From the NCBI GenBank assembly GCA_024036415.1, contig JAMWET010003388.1:61001-125000 (forward strand): DNA of 64,000 bases, written 5' to 3'. Under the pieces are notes generated by a model. That model saw only the letters and a program-made list of their open reading frames with translations. It had not been told where the DNA came from and searched no databases. The position numbers and the translations under genes are program-made. How positions within the stretch are numbered: the stretch's first letter is position 1; each line of letters begins with the position of its first letter. This DNA is from Prochilodus magdalenae. Lineage: Eukaryota > Chordata > Actinopteri > Characiformes > Prochilodontidae. Shown here piece after piece: positions 24,391-36,409 of the stretch.

Positions 24391-24979
24391 TGTGCTGCTA
24401 CATTCCTGCGACCCTGTGTTACTTTCAGCCAGATTACATCGTTTTATGCATATCTGTTGATGAACTCTTATATACACATTCATGAATATGAAAATCAGCC
24501 ATCATCCGTCAGCCGTTTTTTTTTTTTTTTTTTGATGTTCCTACACTGTGCTCTTTTAGGGCACAGTCTGGGGTTATTCTTTTTTTTTCCCTCTTCTTCC
24601 CCCTTGTATCCCTTTTAAGTGGAGAATTGAACGGCGGCCCGTGTCCCATGCAGCGGCCAGTGGTGCCAGTGTTCACAGTTTAGGTAACTAGTTAAGATGG
24701 AGAAGATAAACTCCACCAACCAACACCAGTCTTATAACCTGCATCGGCATCCGTGCTCTGTTAAGGACAGGTCTGACCCTGTGTGCTTGCTGCGGGGGAC
24801 AAAAGCGACAGGAGGAAGTGAATCATTCTAGAATGTAGGTGGTGCAGTCGCTGATGATGCGAGGCGAGCAATGAGAGCCGTGATGTGATGAAGGCCAGCT
24901 CAGCTCAACTCTATGCAAATGAGCAGTGATACGAGGCAACCATGATCAATCGTAGACGTGTTTGCAGGTCTTGCGGTGC

Positions 24980-25222
24980 ACACACACACTAACACACCAC
25001 CACCATGTCAGTGTCACTGCAGTGCTGAGAATCATCCACCACCCACATCATACCTGCTCTGTGGTGGTCCTGTGGGGGTCCTGCCCATTGAAGAACAGGG
25101 TAATACAGTATTACAGAGACACAGATGGACTACAGTCTATACCTGTAGAACTACAGAGTGTCCTGTATGGTCAGTGGCGCTGATAAAATGGAGTCTAATG
25201 TTATGGCTGATCTGTGTATATC
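24980..25222. repeat. Dispersed fish repeat (CAGTGCTGAGAATCATCC type)
   Basis: CAGTGCTGAGAATCATCCAC, CTGCTCTGTGGTGGTCCTG, TGAAGAACAGGGTAA and GTTATGGCTGATCTGTGTA are in the order I know from a widespread non-autonomous fish element. Class not assigned; no coding content. Confidence 0.7.
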
Positions 25223-25491
25223 AGTCCTAAAGGGACAGGAAGGACAGGAATTGTAGGGAATAAAGAGAGGTTGGAACTATTGCAGGTTTTGGTAAAGGAC
25301 AGTAAATGTTTTTTATGTCGTGGGAGGAAAAAAAAATAAAACAGCAGTCCGGTATTTGACCTGGAATTGTACATGGACCTGTTAGTGGACGTGACCGGGA
25401 AGGGCCTTTACACTTGTATACATATCTCTAATCGACATAAACACCATTTCGTTTGCTCTGCTTATTGTTTTGTCTCTGTCCCGTCTCTAAG

Positions 25492-25566
25492 GGGAGGTCT
25501 TCCTTAAAGACGTGTCCTGTTATTTCTCACTGCTGGAGGATGGGCAGCCTCGAGACAAACTGGAGT
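25492..25566 (+). CDS. dgka: dgka exon: end of RVH region (EVFLKDVSCYFSLLE)
   Basis: It encodes EVFLKDVSCYFSLLEDGQPR then DKLE, a close match to the type I DGK segment just before EF-hand 1. The acceptor is CTAAG; an in-frame TAA lies inside it (25488-25490), so translation cannot extend further upstream. It starts in phase 1 (two bases complete a split codon) and ends in phase 1 at T/GTGAGT. Confidence 0.94.
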
Positions 25567-25644
25567 GTGAGTTTTGACTTGTATATGAGTCTGTTTCATG
25601 AACCTGTGGGATCTGCGAGCTGAACCCCATCTCTTTCTCTGCAG

Positions 25645-25694
25645 TCGCTTTCAGGCTTTACGACAGAGACGGAAACGGTGTCCTGGACAGCTCG
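25645..25694 (+). CDS. dgka: dgka exon: EF-hand 1 helix and loop
   Basis: A TCTGCAG acceptor and TCG/GTAAGT donor frame 50 bases encoding FAFRLYDRDGNGVLDSS. The calcium loop DRDGNGVLDSSE is canonical, with acidic residues at loop positions 1, 3, 9 and 12 and glycine at 6; the final E is supplied by the next exon. Confidence 0.95.
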
Positions 25695-25995
25695 GTAAGT
25701 GGCCTTTTGGGACTTGTAGTGATGTTTCAGCTGAACGTGGCTTTAAAGGACTGTTCATTAAATATGCATTATGTTTACGCTGCCCAGCGCAAATGGAATT
25801 ACGGTCTACTACAGGGACCATTAGAGAGTCTGTGTGGATGCATGTAACCTTTAACGTTGGGCTTTCAGTGGAGGACTGCTATACAGGCTTTTCCATGGCT
25901 TCTATTAGGACAGCATGCTCGACCCCATCAGATGTTTATGAATGATGAGAGAACCCTGTTAATCAGCTTTGTAAAATCTCCTCTTTCCCCGTTAG

Positions 25996-26070
25996 GAAGT
26001 GGACCGGATTATTGCCCAAATGATGCATGCAGCAGACTACCTAGGCTGGGATGTGTCTGAACTCAGGCCT
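25996..26070 (+). CDS. dgka: dgka exon: between EF-hands
   Basis: Twenty-five residues, EVDRIIAQMMHAADYLGWDV then SELRP, between a GTTAG acceptor and a GTGAGT donor, both phase 0. The leading E closes the first EF loop. The WDVSELRP ending is one of the best matches to the alpha paralogue. Confidence 0.95.
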
Positions 26071-26499
26071 GTGAGTGAACCGTCCTGCATATGTATATGT
26101 GTGTGTGTGTGTCTGTGTGAAATACCTTCATGGCGTGCAACATTTTTCCTCCACCTACTCCACCCTCTGTGATAGCAATGATCAGAATTCCTTCCCAGCA
26201 CTGAATGTAAGAGACAGTCAGCTAGAATAGTACACACCTCAGCGTGGGACACTTGTGAAATGCCTGCTTAAAAGCGAAAGCAGTGATTAGGCAATTATTT
26301 TTGGCCAGCCTTCAACTAAAAACAATACATCATGTCCCAGCGAAGACGAGACAGAGTCATGTTCACCACCCTTACTTTCCAATGGCACCTGATAATTGCT
26401 CAGGAACTGAAGGCACCAGTTGATCCAGTTTGGACAGCAACAACTTTTTTGCTAACTCTTCCGTTATATCAGCCCTAAGCTGTGCACATATATATGGAG

Positions 26500-27535
26500 C
26501 CTTTATGCTGATCCCATACTCAGGTCTGGATGGTAGGCGGGCCAGTATAGCACCTACTTCCTCCTTCCTTATACAGGAACTGTTGTAGGAGGTGGGCTGG
26601 GGTTGTCACATTAAGAGAAGTCTGGACATCCCTGAAAAAGACGGCATCTGGAAGGCAGCACGTTGCTGCTCTTGTGACATAACCTTATATCTCCATTCAT
26701 ATCATTTCTCAGTTTTCAGCATATTTACAAATGAGCCTGTTCCCCTGTGCATTGTGTGTTAACTTGATGATGGTTGGTTCAAACAATGGCCTGTAATTAC
26801 TTCTGGTTTAAAATCTGGTTACACTGACTTACATTAAAAGTGGTGTGTGTTCTTCATACTCAAGTTTTATGGCATTCAGCTGACACTCTTATCCAGACTG
26901 ACATACAAGGTTAGTCATATTTCAGGTAGGCCAGTGTAGTATCTTGCCCAGTCCTACTGGTGTAGCACAGCATAGTCACCCAGACCAGGAAACCCCAATC
27001 TCCCACATGGTGTGGGAGTGACAAGTGGTGTTATCCGTTGTGCCACACCAACCACTCAGTGTTAATGGCACCTTAACAAGTTAACAAGTAAGCAAGTGGC
27101 CCATGTTGTGTGCAGTATTAGGCACTGGCTGTTGAGCCTTACACTGGTAACAGTCCTTTTCTTATTTGGTCCAGAGAACACAGCATCCGTTATTTCCCTA
27201 AACGATCTGAAAGGTTGACTCATCAGATCACAATGCATGTTTGAATTGTGTATTGGACCGTGTCTCATGCGCACAAGCCCAGAGAATTTATGGATGTAGC
27301 GACAAATGCCGTTTATGCCGGTTTGCATCTTCTGAGAGATAAAAGGTCAAGGGCTTTCAGTTGTGGTGGCCCTGTTAGCACTAAGGCTTCTCCAGATTTC
27401 TCTTTGAAGCGTATGTATTTGCAGTTAGGTACAACTTCAGATATCTTGTCCTTGCACTGCCACTGCTTTCTTTGTATCTGGATTTCAGCTACTGGCCAGG
27501 TTTTCTGGAATCGAGGCTTGTAGATAAGAAGTGTG
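26500..27535. mobile_element. Old interspersed element interrupted by other repeats
   Basis: 26510-26790 (GGTCTGGATGGTAGGCGG, CCCTGAAAAAGACGGCATCT) and 27120-27520 (CCTTTTCTTATTTGGTCCAG, CTTCTCCAGATTTCTCTTTG) look like two parts of one transposon-like fish repeat. Between them lie a family A fragment (about 26800-26850) and a SINE (26871-27054), so insertions are nested. Superfamily not assigned. Confidence 0.55.
26871..27054 (-). mobile_element. tRNA-derived SINE with L2-type tail
   Basis: On the minus strand it reads GGTTGGTGTGGCACAACGGA (tRNA-like head) and ends GATAAGAGTGTCAGCTGAAT, the 3' tail shared with LINE2-mobilised fish SINEs. It is a diverged copy of the element at 50118-50328; its B box is degenerate. 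Confidence 0.75.
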
Positions 27536-28284
27536 GCTTTTGATTTAAATAAAAACTGAGATAATAAAGTTCTTATACTTGGCTCCTGGATTTATGTCGA
27601 ATGGGAGAGCAGATTTCACACATTTCATCAGAGGAAAAAATGATGCTGGTATCAGAATTCTTGAATTCTTCTCGTTTTGGACACAATTCTGTAGACCAGG
27701 TCCAAATTTGAGCTGTGGGAATGAGGAATGTGTAGTGTGACCTAATCAGAACTGGGAAGCCCCGGTAGGATGACAGAGTGCTCTCTGGTGTACATATTGA
27801 TGCATGGCAAAGAGAAAGAGGGATGCTGTTGTTGCAGCTGTCAAGTGGAACGACAAAACAGATAAAAGATTTATGGAGCTGTGGTTACAATTCCCCTTCC
27901 TTTCTGACGACCCGGTAGCTACATTTATGTACTGCTCTGTATATGCCAGCACATTCGTTAACTGGGCTTCTCTTTGAAGGATGGTCAGCCAATACTGTTT
28001 TTTCTTTCATTTCTTTTTCTTTTTGGAACACAACACTGCCAGTAGTATACATAGTGCCTATGTAGTCATGATTGACAGGTTCCCCTCCTCCTGGCCCCTC
28101 CTCCTGGATGAGCTACGAACTTCTGCAAGGTCGTGATCCATAAGGAGTTAATGTCAAATGTTTACTGTTGCCAATCTCCCAAGACATAGCAAGAATGTCT
28201 GGTGCTAATCTGACAAAGTGACCCAATGTCTAATGCAGTATTACTGTATATGTGTATGTGTATCTTCTTTTATCCGGATAATTA
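27536..28284. other. dgka intron, no feature recognised
   Basis: No repeat or exon recognised with confidence. Confidence 0.35.
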
Positions 28285-29165
28285 CACTCACCATCAAACA
28301 CCCAGAAGGAGGTGTGGGATTGCGGTGCTGTTGGGAGGGAAGATAAAGGTCACCAGGATCAATAACTGATGATACATTTAGACTGATATGGACAATATTT
28401 ATTGAGCTACACATACAGAAGTCTGTCTCTCACATACAGAAGTCTGTCTGGACATCCCTGAAAAAGACGGCATCTGGAAGGCAGCACGTAAGCCTGTTCC
28501 CCTATGCATTGTGTGTTAACTTGATGATGACATCATCAAACACCCAGAAGGAGGTGTGGGATTGCAGTGCGGTTGGGAAGAAAGATAAAGGTCACCAGGA
28601 TCAATAACTGATGATACATTTAGACTGATATGGACAATATTTATTGAGCTACACATACAGAAGTCTGTCTCTCAGTATGGAGTCGGGCCGCCATGTTTGC
28701 TAACGCAAGACACCAGACGCCTCAGCATGGAGCTGTAGAGGTTCCTAATGGTGTCCTGTATTAATCCAGCCCATGCAGCTTAAATATACTCACACAGTTC
28801 CTGCAGATGGTGTGGTAGGGGTGGAGATGGAGTGACACCAGGCCTCCTGGACGTGTGACACATGACAACAAACCGTTCACCGTGGTGCTGACCACGGTGC
28901 CTCCGCACACGGATTCGTTGGTCGTCTCCACCGAGACAAAAGCGGGACTCGTCACTGAAGATGACTCCATGACAGTGTGGCGCGACACCAGTGCAGTCTT
29001 TGGTGACGTAGCTGAATGTGCGCAGTCGTGACTGTGGAGTCAATCCAATACACTGATAATGTCTGTCCTTGCTTATGTCACATGTGCAGCAGAGCGTGAA
29101 ACTTAAATCATCACCAAGTTTCATTCCTGTCTGTTGATTCTTTCCGGGTGCTAACTATTCTTTTT
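28285..29165 (-). mobile_element. Rearranged Tc1-like element with transposase remnant
   Basis: The minus strand carries a transposase piece (RLRTFSYVTKDC, then VIFSDESRFCLGGDDQRIRV, around 28780-29124) with the first catalytic aspartate in SDES. Sequence then jumps to a C-terminal ELCEYIQAAWA-type end, so the middle of the DDE core is missing. The left end is duplicated (28289-28440 and 28532-28690) around a piece of the 26.6-kb repeat (28448-28530). Confidence 0.8.
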
Positions 29166-29217
29166 ATGATGAGTGTAATTAGGCAGTATTACCTTTGGAT
29201 ATCTTGAAAAATCTTCA

Positions 29218-29238
29218 TTATTGTTATTATTATTTTTA

Positions 29239-29276
<38 letters not shown>

Positions 29277-29312
29277 GGTTTCTATTATTATTATTATTAT
29301 TATTATTATTAT
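29218..29312. repeat. (ATT)n trinucleotide microsatellite
   Basis: Two ATT runs split by GGTTTCT, about 95 bases, 70 bases before the EF-hand 2 acceptor. Confidence 0.96.
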
Positions 29313-29383
29313 CCACCTCAATAGTTTAGATGTTAAACTTCTACAGTGAGCCACACACTTACTCTCTCTCTTCTTCTCTGTAG

Positions 29384-29500
29384 GTGCTAAAGGACATGAT
29401 GACAGCGATTGACTCAGACAGCAGTGGAACTGTATCGTTGGACGAGTGGGTGGAGGGGGGAATGAATAACGTCCCTCTCCTGGTGTTACTGGGACTAAAG
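29384..29500 (+). CDS. dgka: dgka exon: EF-hand 2
   Basis: Thirty-nine residues, phase 0 at both ends, starting [20 protein letters not shown] and ending [10 protein letters not shown]. The loop [12 protein letters not shown] is canonical, so both EF-hands should bind calcium. In this family calcium binding relieves autoinhibition by the N-terminal region. A trinucleotide repeat lies 70 bases upstream of the acceptor. Confidence 0.96.
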
Positions 29501-30060
29501 GTGAGACACAGTCACTTACACAATCAGTCAATCAGAGACATGCGCACACATAGTCAGTCATTACAGACGCGGTTCTGTGCAAGTCTCAGGTCGTCTATAC
29601 ACACTCATGGACGCTAGACTATACTCACAATTTCAGTTTCAGTATTACTCATTAACATATGCAGCGGGGCCCATAATCTGACACCACTAGTAAAAAAAAA
29701 GATCAGTTTGGTGAATGTTTTAATAGAAAACTGATAATTACAAATTATTTTCTAATATTGTAACAGTGTGAGTGAAAGGCAGGATTAGGATACAGCCCTT
29801 CTGCTTTACTGCCAGCATGCACTCGAGCTGGCATGGACTTCACAAGACCCTTCCTACTGAGTCTGAATATGTGCTTCAAAGAATGCGACTCAAAATAATC
29901 AGACCTTTCTCTACAAAGGCCTTAACATGGTCAGCTTTGGAATTTAGCTAATAGTGTATGTAGGATATGTAGTGCAGGATATTGCATATCTCTTCCTAAT
30001 TAGCCTTTTCTAGCGTGATTTAAATATTTCCACATTTTTAAGCATTATGTTTATGTATTT
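29501..30060. other. dgka intron, no feature recognised
   Basis: No exon or repeat recognised. Confidence 0.35.
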
Positions 30061-30064
30061 AAGA

Positions 30065-30355
30065 TTTAAATCCCTTGTTGATCCCACAGTGCGCAAATTT
30101 ACTCTCCGCATTTACCCATCCGTGAAGTGAACCACCCACAAACACACTCACTAGTGAACACACACACTAGGGGGCAGTGAGCACACTTACCCGGAGCAGT
30201 GGGCAGCCCTATCCACGGCGCCTGGGGAGCAGTTGGGGGTTAGGTGCCCTGCTCAAGGGCACCTCCGTCGTTACTGTCAGTTCAGCGAATCGAACCGGCA
30301 ACCCTCCGGTCACAAGGCTGGTTCCCTAACCTCCAGCCCACGACTGCCCCCTCCA
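30065..30355 (-). mobile_element. tRNA-like SINE (GGGGGCAGTCGTGGGCTGG head)
   Basis: Read on the minus strand: a GGGGGCAGTCGTGGGCTGG head, GCCGGTTCGATTCGC (B-box match) near 30290, then GGGCTGCCCACTGCTC and TTCACGGATGGG. Related copies lie at 34995-35200 and 60735-60985. A separate L2-type tail fragment occurs at 30398-30450. Confidence 0.75.
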
Positions 30356-30714
30356 GTTTATATAAAAGCAAAACCCAGATTGTGAATGTATTAATTTCCA
30401 TTTACACCATTTAGCAGACGCCCTTATCCAGAGTGACTAATATCTGTGCTTAGTGTCCTAGCAGGTACAGATAGTTTAGAGTGTAGAACTCCCCCTGAGC
30501 TCAGGTGCTGCCCGAACAAGGGCCAGTGCTGATACCTGAAAAGAAGAATGCAGAGTTAAATATATAATAAGTGCTCTGCGTAGCAATCCCAAGCCAGTGC
30601 CCGTTCCTAGAGATCTAGCTTGGATCCCAATCTTGGATCCACAATCATAATAAAACATGACTCATTTGTTACTTACCAATACAAAGGGGTGAGGCCTAGA
30701 AGCAGGTGGACATG

Positions 30715-31255
30715 CAGTTGATTGAACAGATTGTTTATTAATCAAGCAATCAATCAACCAACATTGTCTCAAAGCAGCTTCACAGAAAATCAGTTTGTTA
30801 TAAAGATAAAATACGGAATTGATGTACTAACATAGGGGGGTGGGGCTGGGACCGGGTCCAAGACCCCCTTGAGCAAGCCAGAGGCAAAAAGTAAGAACCC
30901 CCTTGAGTAAGGAAGAAACCTAAAGAGGAACCAGGCTCAAGGGCGGAACCCAACCTCCTCAGGTGGAACCCGGGTGAGGAGAGAAAGACAGAACTAAAAG
31001 GAGGAGGAGCTTTAGAACATCTATTAGATCCAGTCTGATTAGATCCAGTCTGATTAATCCAAGAGGGAGTAACTGCAAGATGGAGCTGACCCATGAACAT
31101 AGAGTTCATGATCAGAGCCGGACGCTGGTCAGTGTAAGGTTGTAGTCATGCCGGGTGATGAAACAGGGCAGGAGACCCACAGTGGCGCTGATACTCAGGT
31201 GCCTCTAGCTGCTCTGGGGGTTCCGATGTGACCACTCCGGAGAAATGTCATTCCT
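30715..31255. repeat. Dispersed fish repeat (GAGCAAGCCAGAGGC type)
   Basis: CAAAGCAGCTTCACAGAAA, GAGCAAGCCAGAGGC and GGAAGAAACCTAAAGAGGAA in this order are familiar from an abundant fish interspersed repeat. Class not assigned. Confidence 0.65.
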
Positions 31256-32440
31256 GGGCTTAACAAAGTAGAGGAAGGACAGAAAGAAAGAGAGAGAAAG
31301 AGACAGAGAGATATTAATGGACACTCTGGTTGGGTAAGACCGGGACAAGAGTGCAGAATGGGAAGGATACAGGTTGATATAAAAACATGACAGAGCTGGA
31401 AATGGGAGGGCGTGGAGCCAGGACCGGGATCCCTGATGATATTCTAGAGTAGTGACTACTGACCAGACCAGCTGAACAGTTTCCCAGGCTGGCCTAGGAT
31501 TTGAACAGAAACTGTGGGGTACGCTGGGGTTTCTATTCTATTCTATTCAGATAAGCAACCCGCCGTTCCTGTGTTTCTGCCTCATGATCCTTTTATTCCT
31601 GTTTCACTATAATACAGAGGCAGATACTGTGAGGTTGGGCAGTGAGTAAGAGCCAAACTCCCCACATCCCCTTTCAGCATCTGAGACATGGGAAGTAGTG
31701 GTTTTGTTGGGCATGAGATTCGGCACTGACAGAAAGTGGTGGCCTCATTTTCTCTGAAATGCGAACATTATTTCTACATGAATAAAATATCGAACATAAT
31801 TACCGCCAAAAGCTGACAGACGCCGGTCTGCGTTGTACCGAAACATGACATCAACTGTACGAAAGGGCTTTGCCTTTGAGTTCACATCACATTTTACACC
31901 TTTGTGCATAACCTTCACACATATGTCCAACTGCCTTGACACCAGAGCAGACCTCCTCGCCGCATGCATTAGCACATTAGCTTCAATTCTGTATGCTGTA
32001 TCTGTGACTTTACCAGTAGTTTGTTGTAAGTGAGAGAATTCTCAGAATAGCACTTCTTAGCTGCTGTGCTGCTTCCGTACGTATGCAAAAGTCTGAACGT
32101 GCTCAGCATCAACTTTTGTTTTTCTATGTAACCCTAATTTAACACATCCCTTATGTAATACAAATGTAACTTAGATAAATATCTGTATTTTTCCACATAT
32201 CAGGAAATAAATCAAACAAACTATGTCAAATATGCTGTACACTTTGCACAGGCCACATTATTAATATGTGAAACTGCAAAAGTGTGAACTGATTTGTGTA
32301 TTGTGAAATCTAAAATTGCAATCCTGTTTACGCTGATTCATTTATGACTAAGGCTGTTTCTCAACCTGGTGTAAACAGCGATGTAAACTTCACACCAAGG
32401 TTCAATTTACACCTACTACTGGAAATATAGAGCAACCTAT
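31256..32440. other. dgka intron, no gene recognised
   Basis: Open frames of 60-76 codons on both strands near 31750-32030 have no recognisable motif. Otherwise unremarkable. Confidence 0.35.
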
Positions 32441-33870
32441 TAACTAAGTTAGCAGGCTAATGCTAGCTGACACGTAGGGGATTTTTACAGCTGACCAAAC
32501 CACCAATAAAATACATGACTAATCAAGCTAGCTCAAATAGCTTACACTATTAAAAGATACACAGTTAAAATACCTAGCATGGCATTAATAAACACTATGT
32601 AACAACCTTAACACTATATCAGTTCACCAGAACCGCCATTAAAATACATAACCAGCAAGCTAGCTCACATAGCTCACTATTTAGTTTAGCCAGAACCACC
32701 TAAAGTACCTTAAAGTACACACCTAGCATGTCATTAATAAAGTTAGCTGGCTAATGATTAGCTAGTGTGAACCTTAACACAACTATTTTGATTCGCCAGA
32801 ACCACCGTTCAAGTACATACCTAGCATGTCATTAAAAAAGTTAGCTAGCTAATGATTAGCTAGCATGAACCATAACACAACTATTTTGGTTTGCCAGAAC
32901 CACCGTTCAAGTACATACCTAGCATGCCATTAATGAAGTTAGCTAGCTAATGATTAGCTAGCGTGAACCATAACACAACTATGCTGGTTTGCCAAAGCCA
33001 CCATTAAAATACATAACTAGCAAGCTAGTTCACATAGCTCACTATTTAGTTTAGCCAGAACCACCGTTAAAGTACACACCTAGCATGTCATTAACAAAGT
33101 TAGCTAGCTAATGATTAGCTAGCGTGAACCTTAACGCAACTATTTTGGTTTGCCAGAACCACCGTTCAAGTACATACCTAGCATGCCATTAATGAAGTTA
33201 GCTAGCTAATGATTAGATAGCGTGAACCATAACACAACTATGCTGGTTTGCCAAAGCCACCATTAAAATACATAACTAGCAAGCTAGTTCACATAGCTCA
33301 CTATTTAGTTTAGCCAGAACCACCGTTCAAGTACACACCTAGCATGTCATTAATAAAGTTAGCTAGCTAATGATTAGCTAGCGTGAACCATAACACAACT
33401 ATGCTGGTTTGCCAAAGCCACCATTAAAATACATAACTAGCAAGCTAGTTCACATAGCTCACTATTTAGTTTAGCCAGAACCACCGTTAAAGTACACACC
33501 TAGCATGTCATTAGTAAAGTTAGCTAGCTAATGATTAGCTAGCGTGAACCATAACACAACTATTTTGGTTCGTCAGAACCACCATTAAAATACATAACTA
33601 GCAAGCTAGTTCACCTAACCTCCAGAAAAATATTTCAGTTTGCCAGAACCACTGTTAAAATATATGCCTAGCATGTCATTAATAAAGTTAGCTAGTTAAT
33701 GATTAGATAGTGTGAACCTTAACACAACTATGTTTGTTTGTCAGAACCACCATTAAAATATATAACTAGCAAGCTAGTTCACCTAACCTTCACAAAAATA
33801 TTTCAGTTTGTCTGGAGGACCATTAAAATATATGCCTAGCACGTCATTAATAAACTTAGCAACAACTATA
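32441..33870. repeat. TAGCTAGC-rich tandem array, units of about 99 and 160 bp
   Basis: Blocks with GTTAGCTAGCTAATGATTAG, CAGAACCACCGTT, AAGTACA.ACCTAGCATG and AACTAGCAAGCTAGTTCAC recur about eight times. The spacing of the TAGCTAGCTAATG block alternates between about 99 and 160 bases, so there are two sub-unit types. The palindromes AGCTAGCT and CAAGCTAGTT recur in every unit. Confidence 0.93.
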
Positions 33871-33889
33871 TTACTTTACCAGAATCACT

Positions 33890-33892
<3 letters not shown>

Positions 33893-33964
<72 letters not shown>

Positions 33965-33979
33965 CAGATTTGAGAAATG

Positions 33980-34015
<36 letters not shown>

Positions 34016-34034
34016 TATATTTCTCAAATCTGAT
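33893..34034. repeat. (TA)n with flanking inverted repeat
   Basis: An (AT)n run of about 68 bases is followed by ATCAGATTTGAGAAAT (33963-33978), a second TA stretch and the exact reverse complement (34019-34034), giving a perfect 16-base hairpin with a TA loop. Confidence 0.95.
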
Positions 34035-34794
34035 TTTTTCGTTCAGGTCCAATAACTCTAACATTTGCATCAATAAGTGACTCAAATGTGTCGTTCATGG
34101 GAACGACTCAGTGTTCCTGAAATGACCCCCACGCGCACTTCCTAATAAGTCATGTCATTAAGGCAAAACATCAGGTCTGAGTCACGTCTGCCTGGTAATG
34201 TGAACGCACCCTTAGTTTGATTTGTTTCTTTAGGTTTCGTTTGGCAGTAACCCACCGGGTCACATGACGTAGGTCTTTAATTTGTATGGGCTCATTCTGA
34301 TTGGATTCTGATTGGCTCTTTCTCAGGACAATGCTGCAGAGTTACAAACACTCTAGTCGCACGGATTCAGACGTTATGAGGAGCTCTTATTTACTATGAT
34401 GCACACTTTGCAGAGCGCTGTTACTGCTGCTGGCTTCTATGAGTCTGGCCCTTTTCTGAGTCTGCAGTGATGTAAAGCTGTTCAGAAGAAGCTATTATTG
34501 ATAAAATGGAGAATTTGTGCAACTGCTGATTTTCTCAGAACAGTGGACTGACTAGCCAGAGTTCGGACCCTCAGTATAACTGAACGTCCGTTTGGGATTA
34601 CTAGCAGAACATGCAACCAATTCTAAAAATGAGCTTTGGAGGCTCAGCCACTATGTGGGTACAGATGTTTTTGAAATACTGACAGCAGGTTTCCTGGAAA
34701 AGGATGGAAGCTGCAGTAAAGACAAAAGGCTGACACATGAAACCCTTCCAGCTAAGTATGCTTCATAGGCTGACACACAGAGGCGGATGGCATA

Positions 34795-34970
34795 GTGAGG
34801 AGGTTGTTGGCAGTGTAGTGGGTAACACTAGTGTAGTGGGTAACACATACACCTCACATGCTGTAGACCGGGGTTTGATCCCCTACCTGGGCAAGCACCC
34901 TACACTATACCAATAGGGAGCTTGGGCTAGACTCCTAACTCTGCGTTTACCTACCCGTGCAAGAAAAGAT
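34795..34970 (+). mobile_element. tRNA-like SINE fragment
   Basis: GTGTAGTGGGTAACACATAC and CCGGGGTTTGATCCCCTAC form tRNA-like A and B box regions; the A-box part is duplicated (GTAGTGGGTAACACTAGT). The L2-type tail is absent. Confidence 0.6.
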
Positions 34971-34994
34971 CAGGTTGTAAGCTGTATAATGTTG

Positions 34995-35200
34995 GGGGCC
35001 GTCGTGGGCTGGAGGTTAGGGAATTAGGTTTGATTCCCTGAACCGACTGTAATGACTGAAGTGCCCTAATTGCCTCCGGGGTCACTCCCTAGATGCCGTG
35101 TATAGGGCTGCCCACTACTCCGGGCATGCGTGCTCAATGCCCCCTTGTGTGTTTACATGAGTTGATGGGTTAGCTGTGGTAGACAAATTCCTCTGTGTAC
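34995..35200 (+). mobile_element. tRNA-like SINE, GTCGTGGGCTGGAGG type
   Basis: Plus-strand relative of 30065-30355: GGGGGCCGTCGTGGGCTGGA, GGTTTGATTCCCTGAACCG, GGGCTGCCCACTACTC. The B box is one base off consensus. Confidence 0.75.
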
Positions 35201-35959
35201 AGCACGAATGTCAAGACGTAGCTCAAAAACTCTCAAGCCAGAGAATGATTGGCCTCACCTAGTTAACGCCAGCTTTGACTGGAAATTAAATCCATGACTT
35301 TTGCACGATTGATGACGTTTCAGACCAATGCATCACAGTACCTTTTACGGCCTCTATCCCCTGAGTGTAGCATTGCTTGTTAGCCTTCAAGGTAGGGCTT
35401 CACACTGGCATTTTCCGTTTGCATGTGAGATGTGAGCACCAACCTGTGGTTTAGCTGCATATCAAGCCTGGGGACTTCCCCTTAGTCTATTTCTACATAG
35501 CAGTGAATGCTTGATATGAGAATGGGGTGCACTGTGTGCTCTCATGGCTAGTCACGGTTTATTTTGGTGGCTCACACTTTCATATCTGTCTCCTTGTCTG
35601 TCTGTCTATCTGTCTGTCCATCCCATGGCCCGGAGTTCTCTCTGAGTCAGCCAAGCTGCAGGTTTGCACACTATAAAAAGACCAATGCTCCAATAAACAG
35701 TGTCCAACAATTCCGTAACCCCCCCTCCCACCCCGAACACCCACACATCAGTGCTGGTGTGAGATTTATGAGGACTGTCAAGGAGGGAACGTATAACCAC
35801 CAGCTAGTCATCGAACATATGAGTGTTTTGCTAACTGTGTATGCAATGCGGACATTTTTACATGAACCTGAACTTACATGTGGACTTCATTCCTTAGATA
35901 ACACTGTAATAACACAAGTCATAACGTCGGATAAAGACAGCCCCATAAAACAAATAATC

Positions 35960-36330
35960 TGTGTTGGCAAAAGCACATGAACCTCTGTTTTCTGTCTTGC
36001 TGCAAGTTCCCACCTCCTCTTAAACTCCAGTCGTGGACAGATGCCCTGATATCGTCCTGTAAACGTTTCCTGATACAATCCAGAATTCACAGTGCCATCA
36101 ACTGGTCCAGCAACCTGTCCTGGTCCATTGGCAGAATACTGTGATGCTACCGCCGCCATGCTTCACTTTTGAAATGAGGTTCTTACGCTGGAATGCAGTG
36201 ATTGGCTTCTAGGTTCTATTTTTGCCATACTAGTCATGGGATTCTTTCTATAGACTTTGATGTAATGTTGAAATGTTCTTCCTGGAAGGTTGTGGCTTCC
36301 TTCCTGCTGTCATTCTATACACAGTATCTG
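35960..36330 (-). mobile_element. Tc1-like transposon remnant
   Basis: CCGCCATGCTTCACTTTTGA, GGTTCTTACGCTGGAATGCA and CCTGGAAGGTTGTGGCTTCC are diverged forms of transposase-coding sequence I associate with fish Tc1-like elements on the minus strand. The frames are broken. Confidence 0.5.
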
Positions 36331-36409
36331 TTAACACTTCCAAGCTTCTAAAAGCACATTCATAACATGTTGTAATGCATTCTTAACATATTATAAACAT
36401 GGCTATTTA

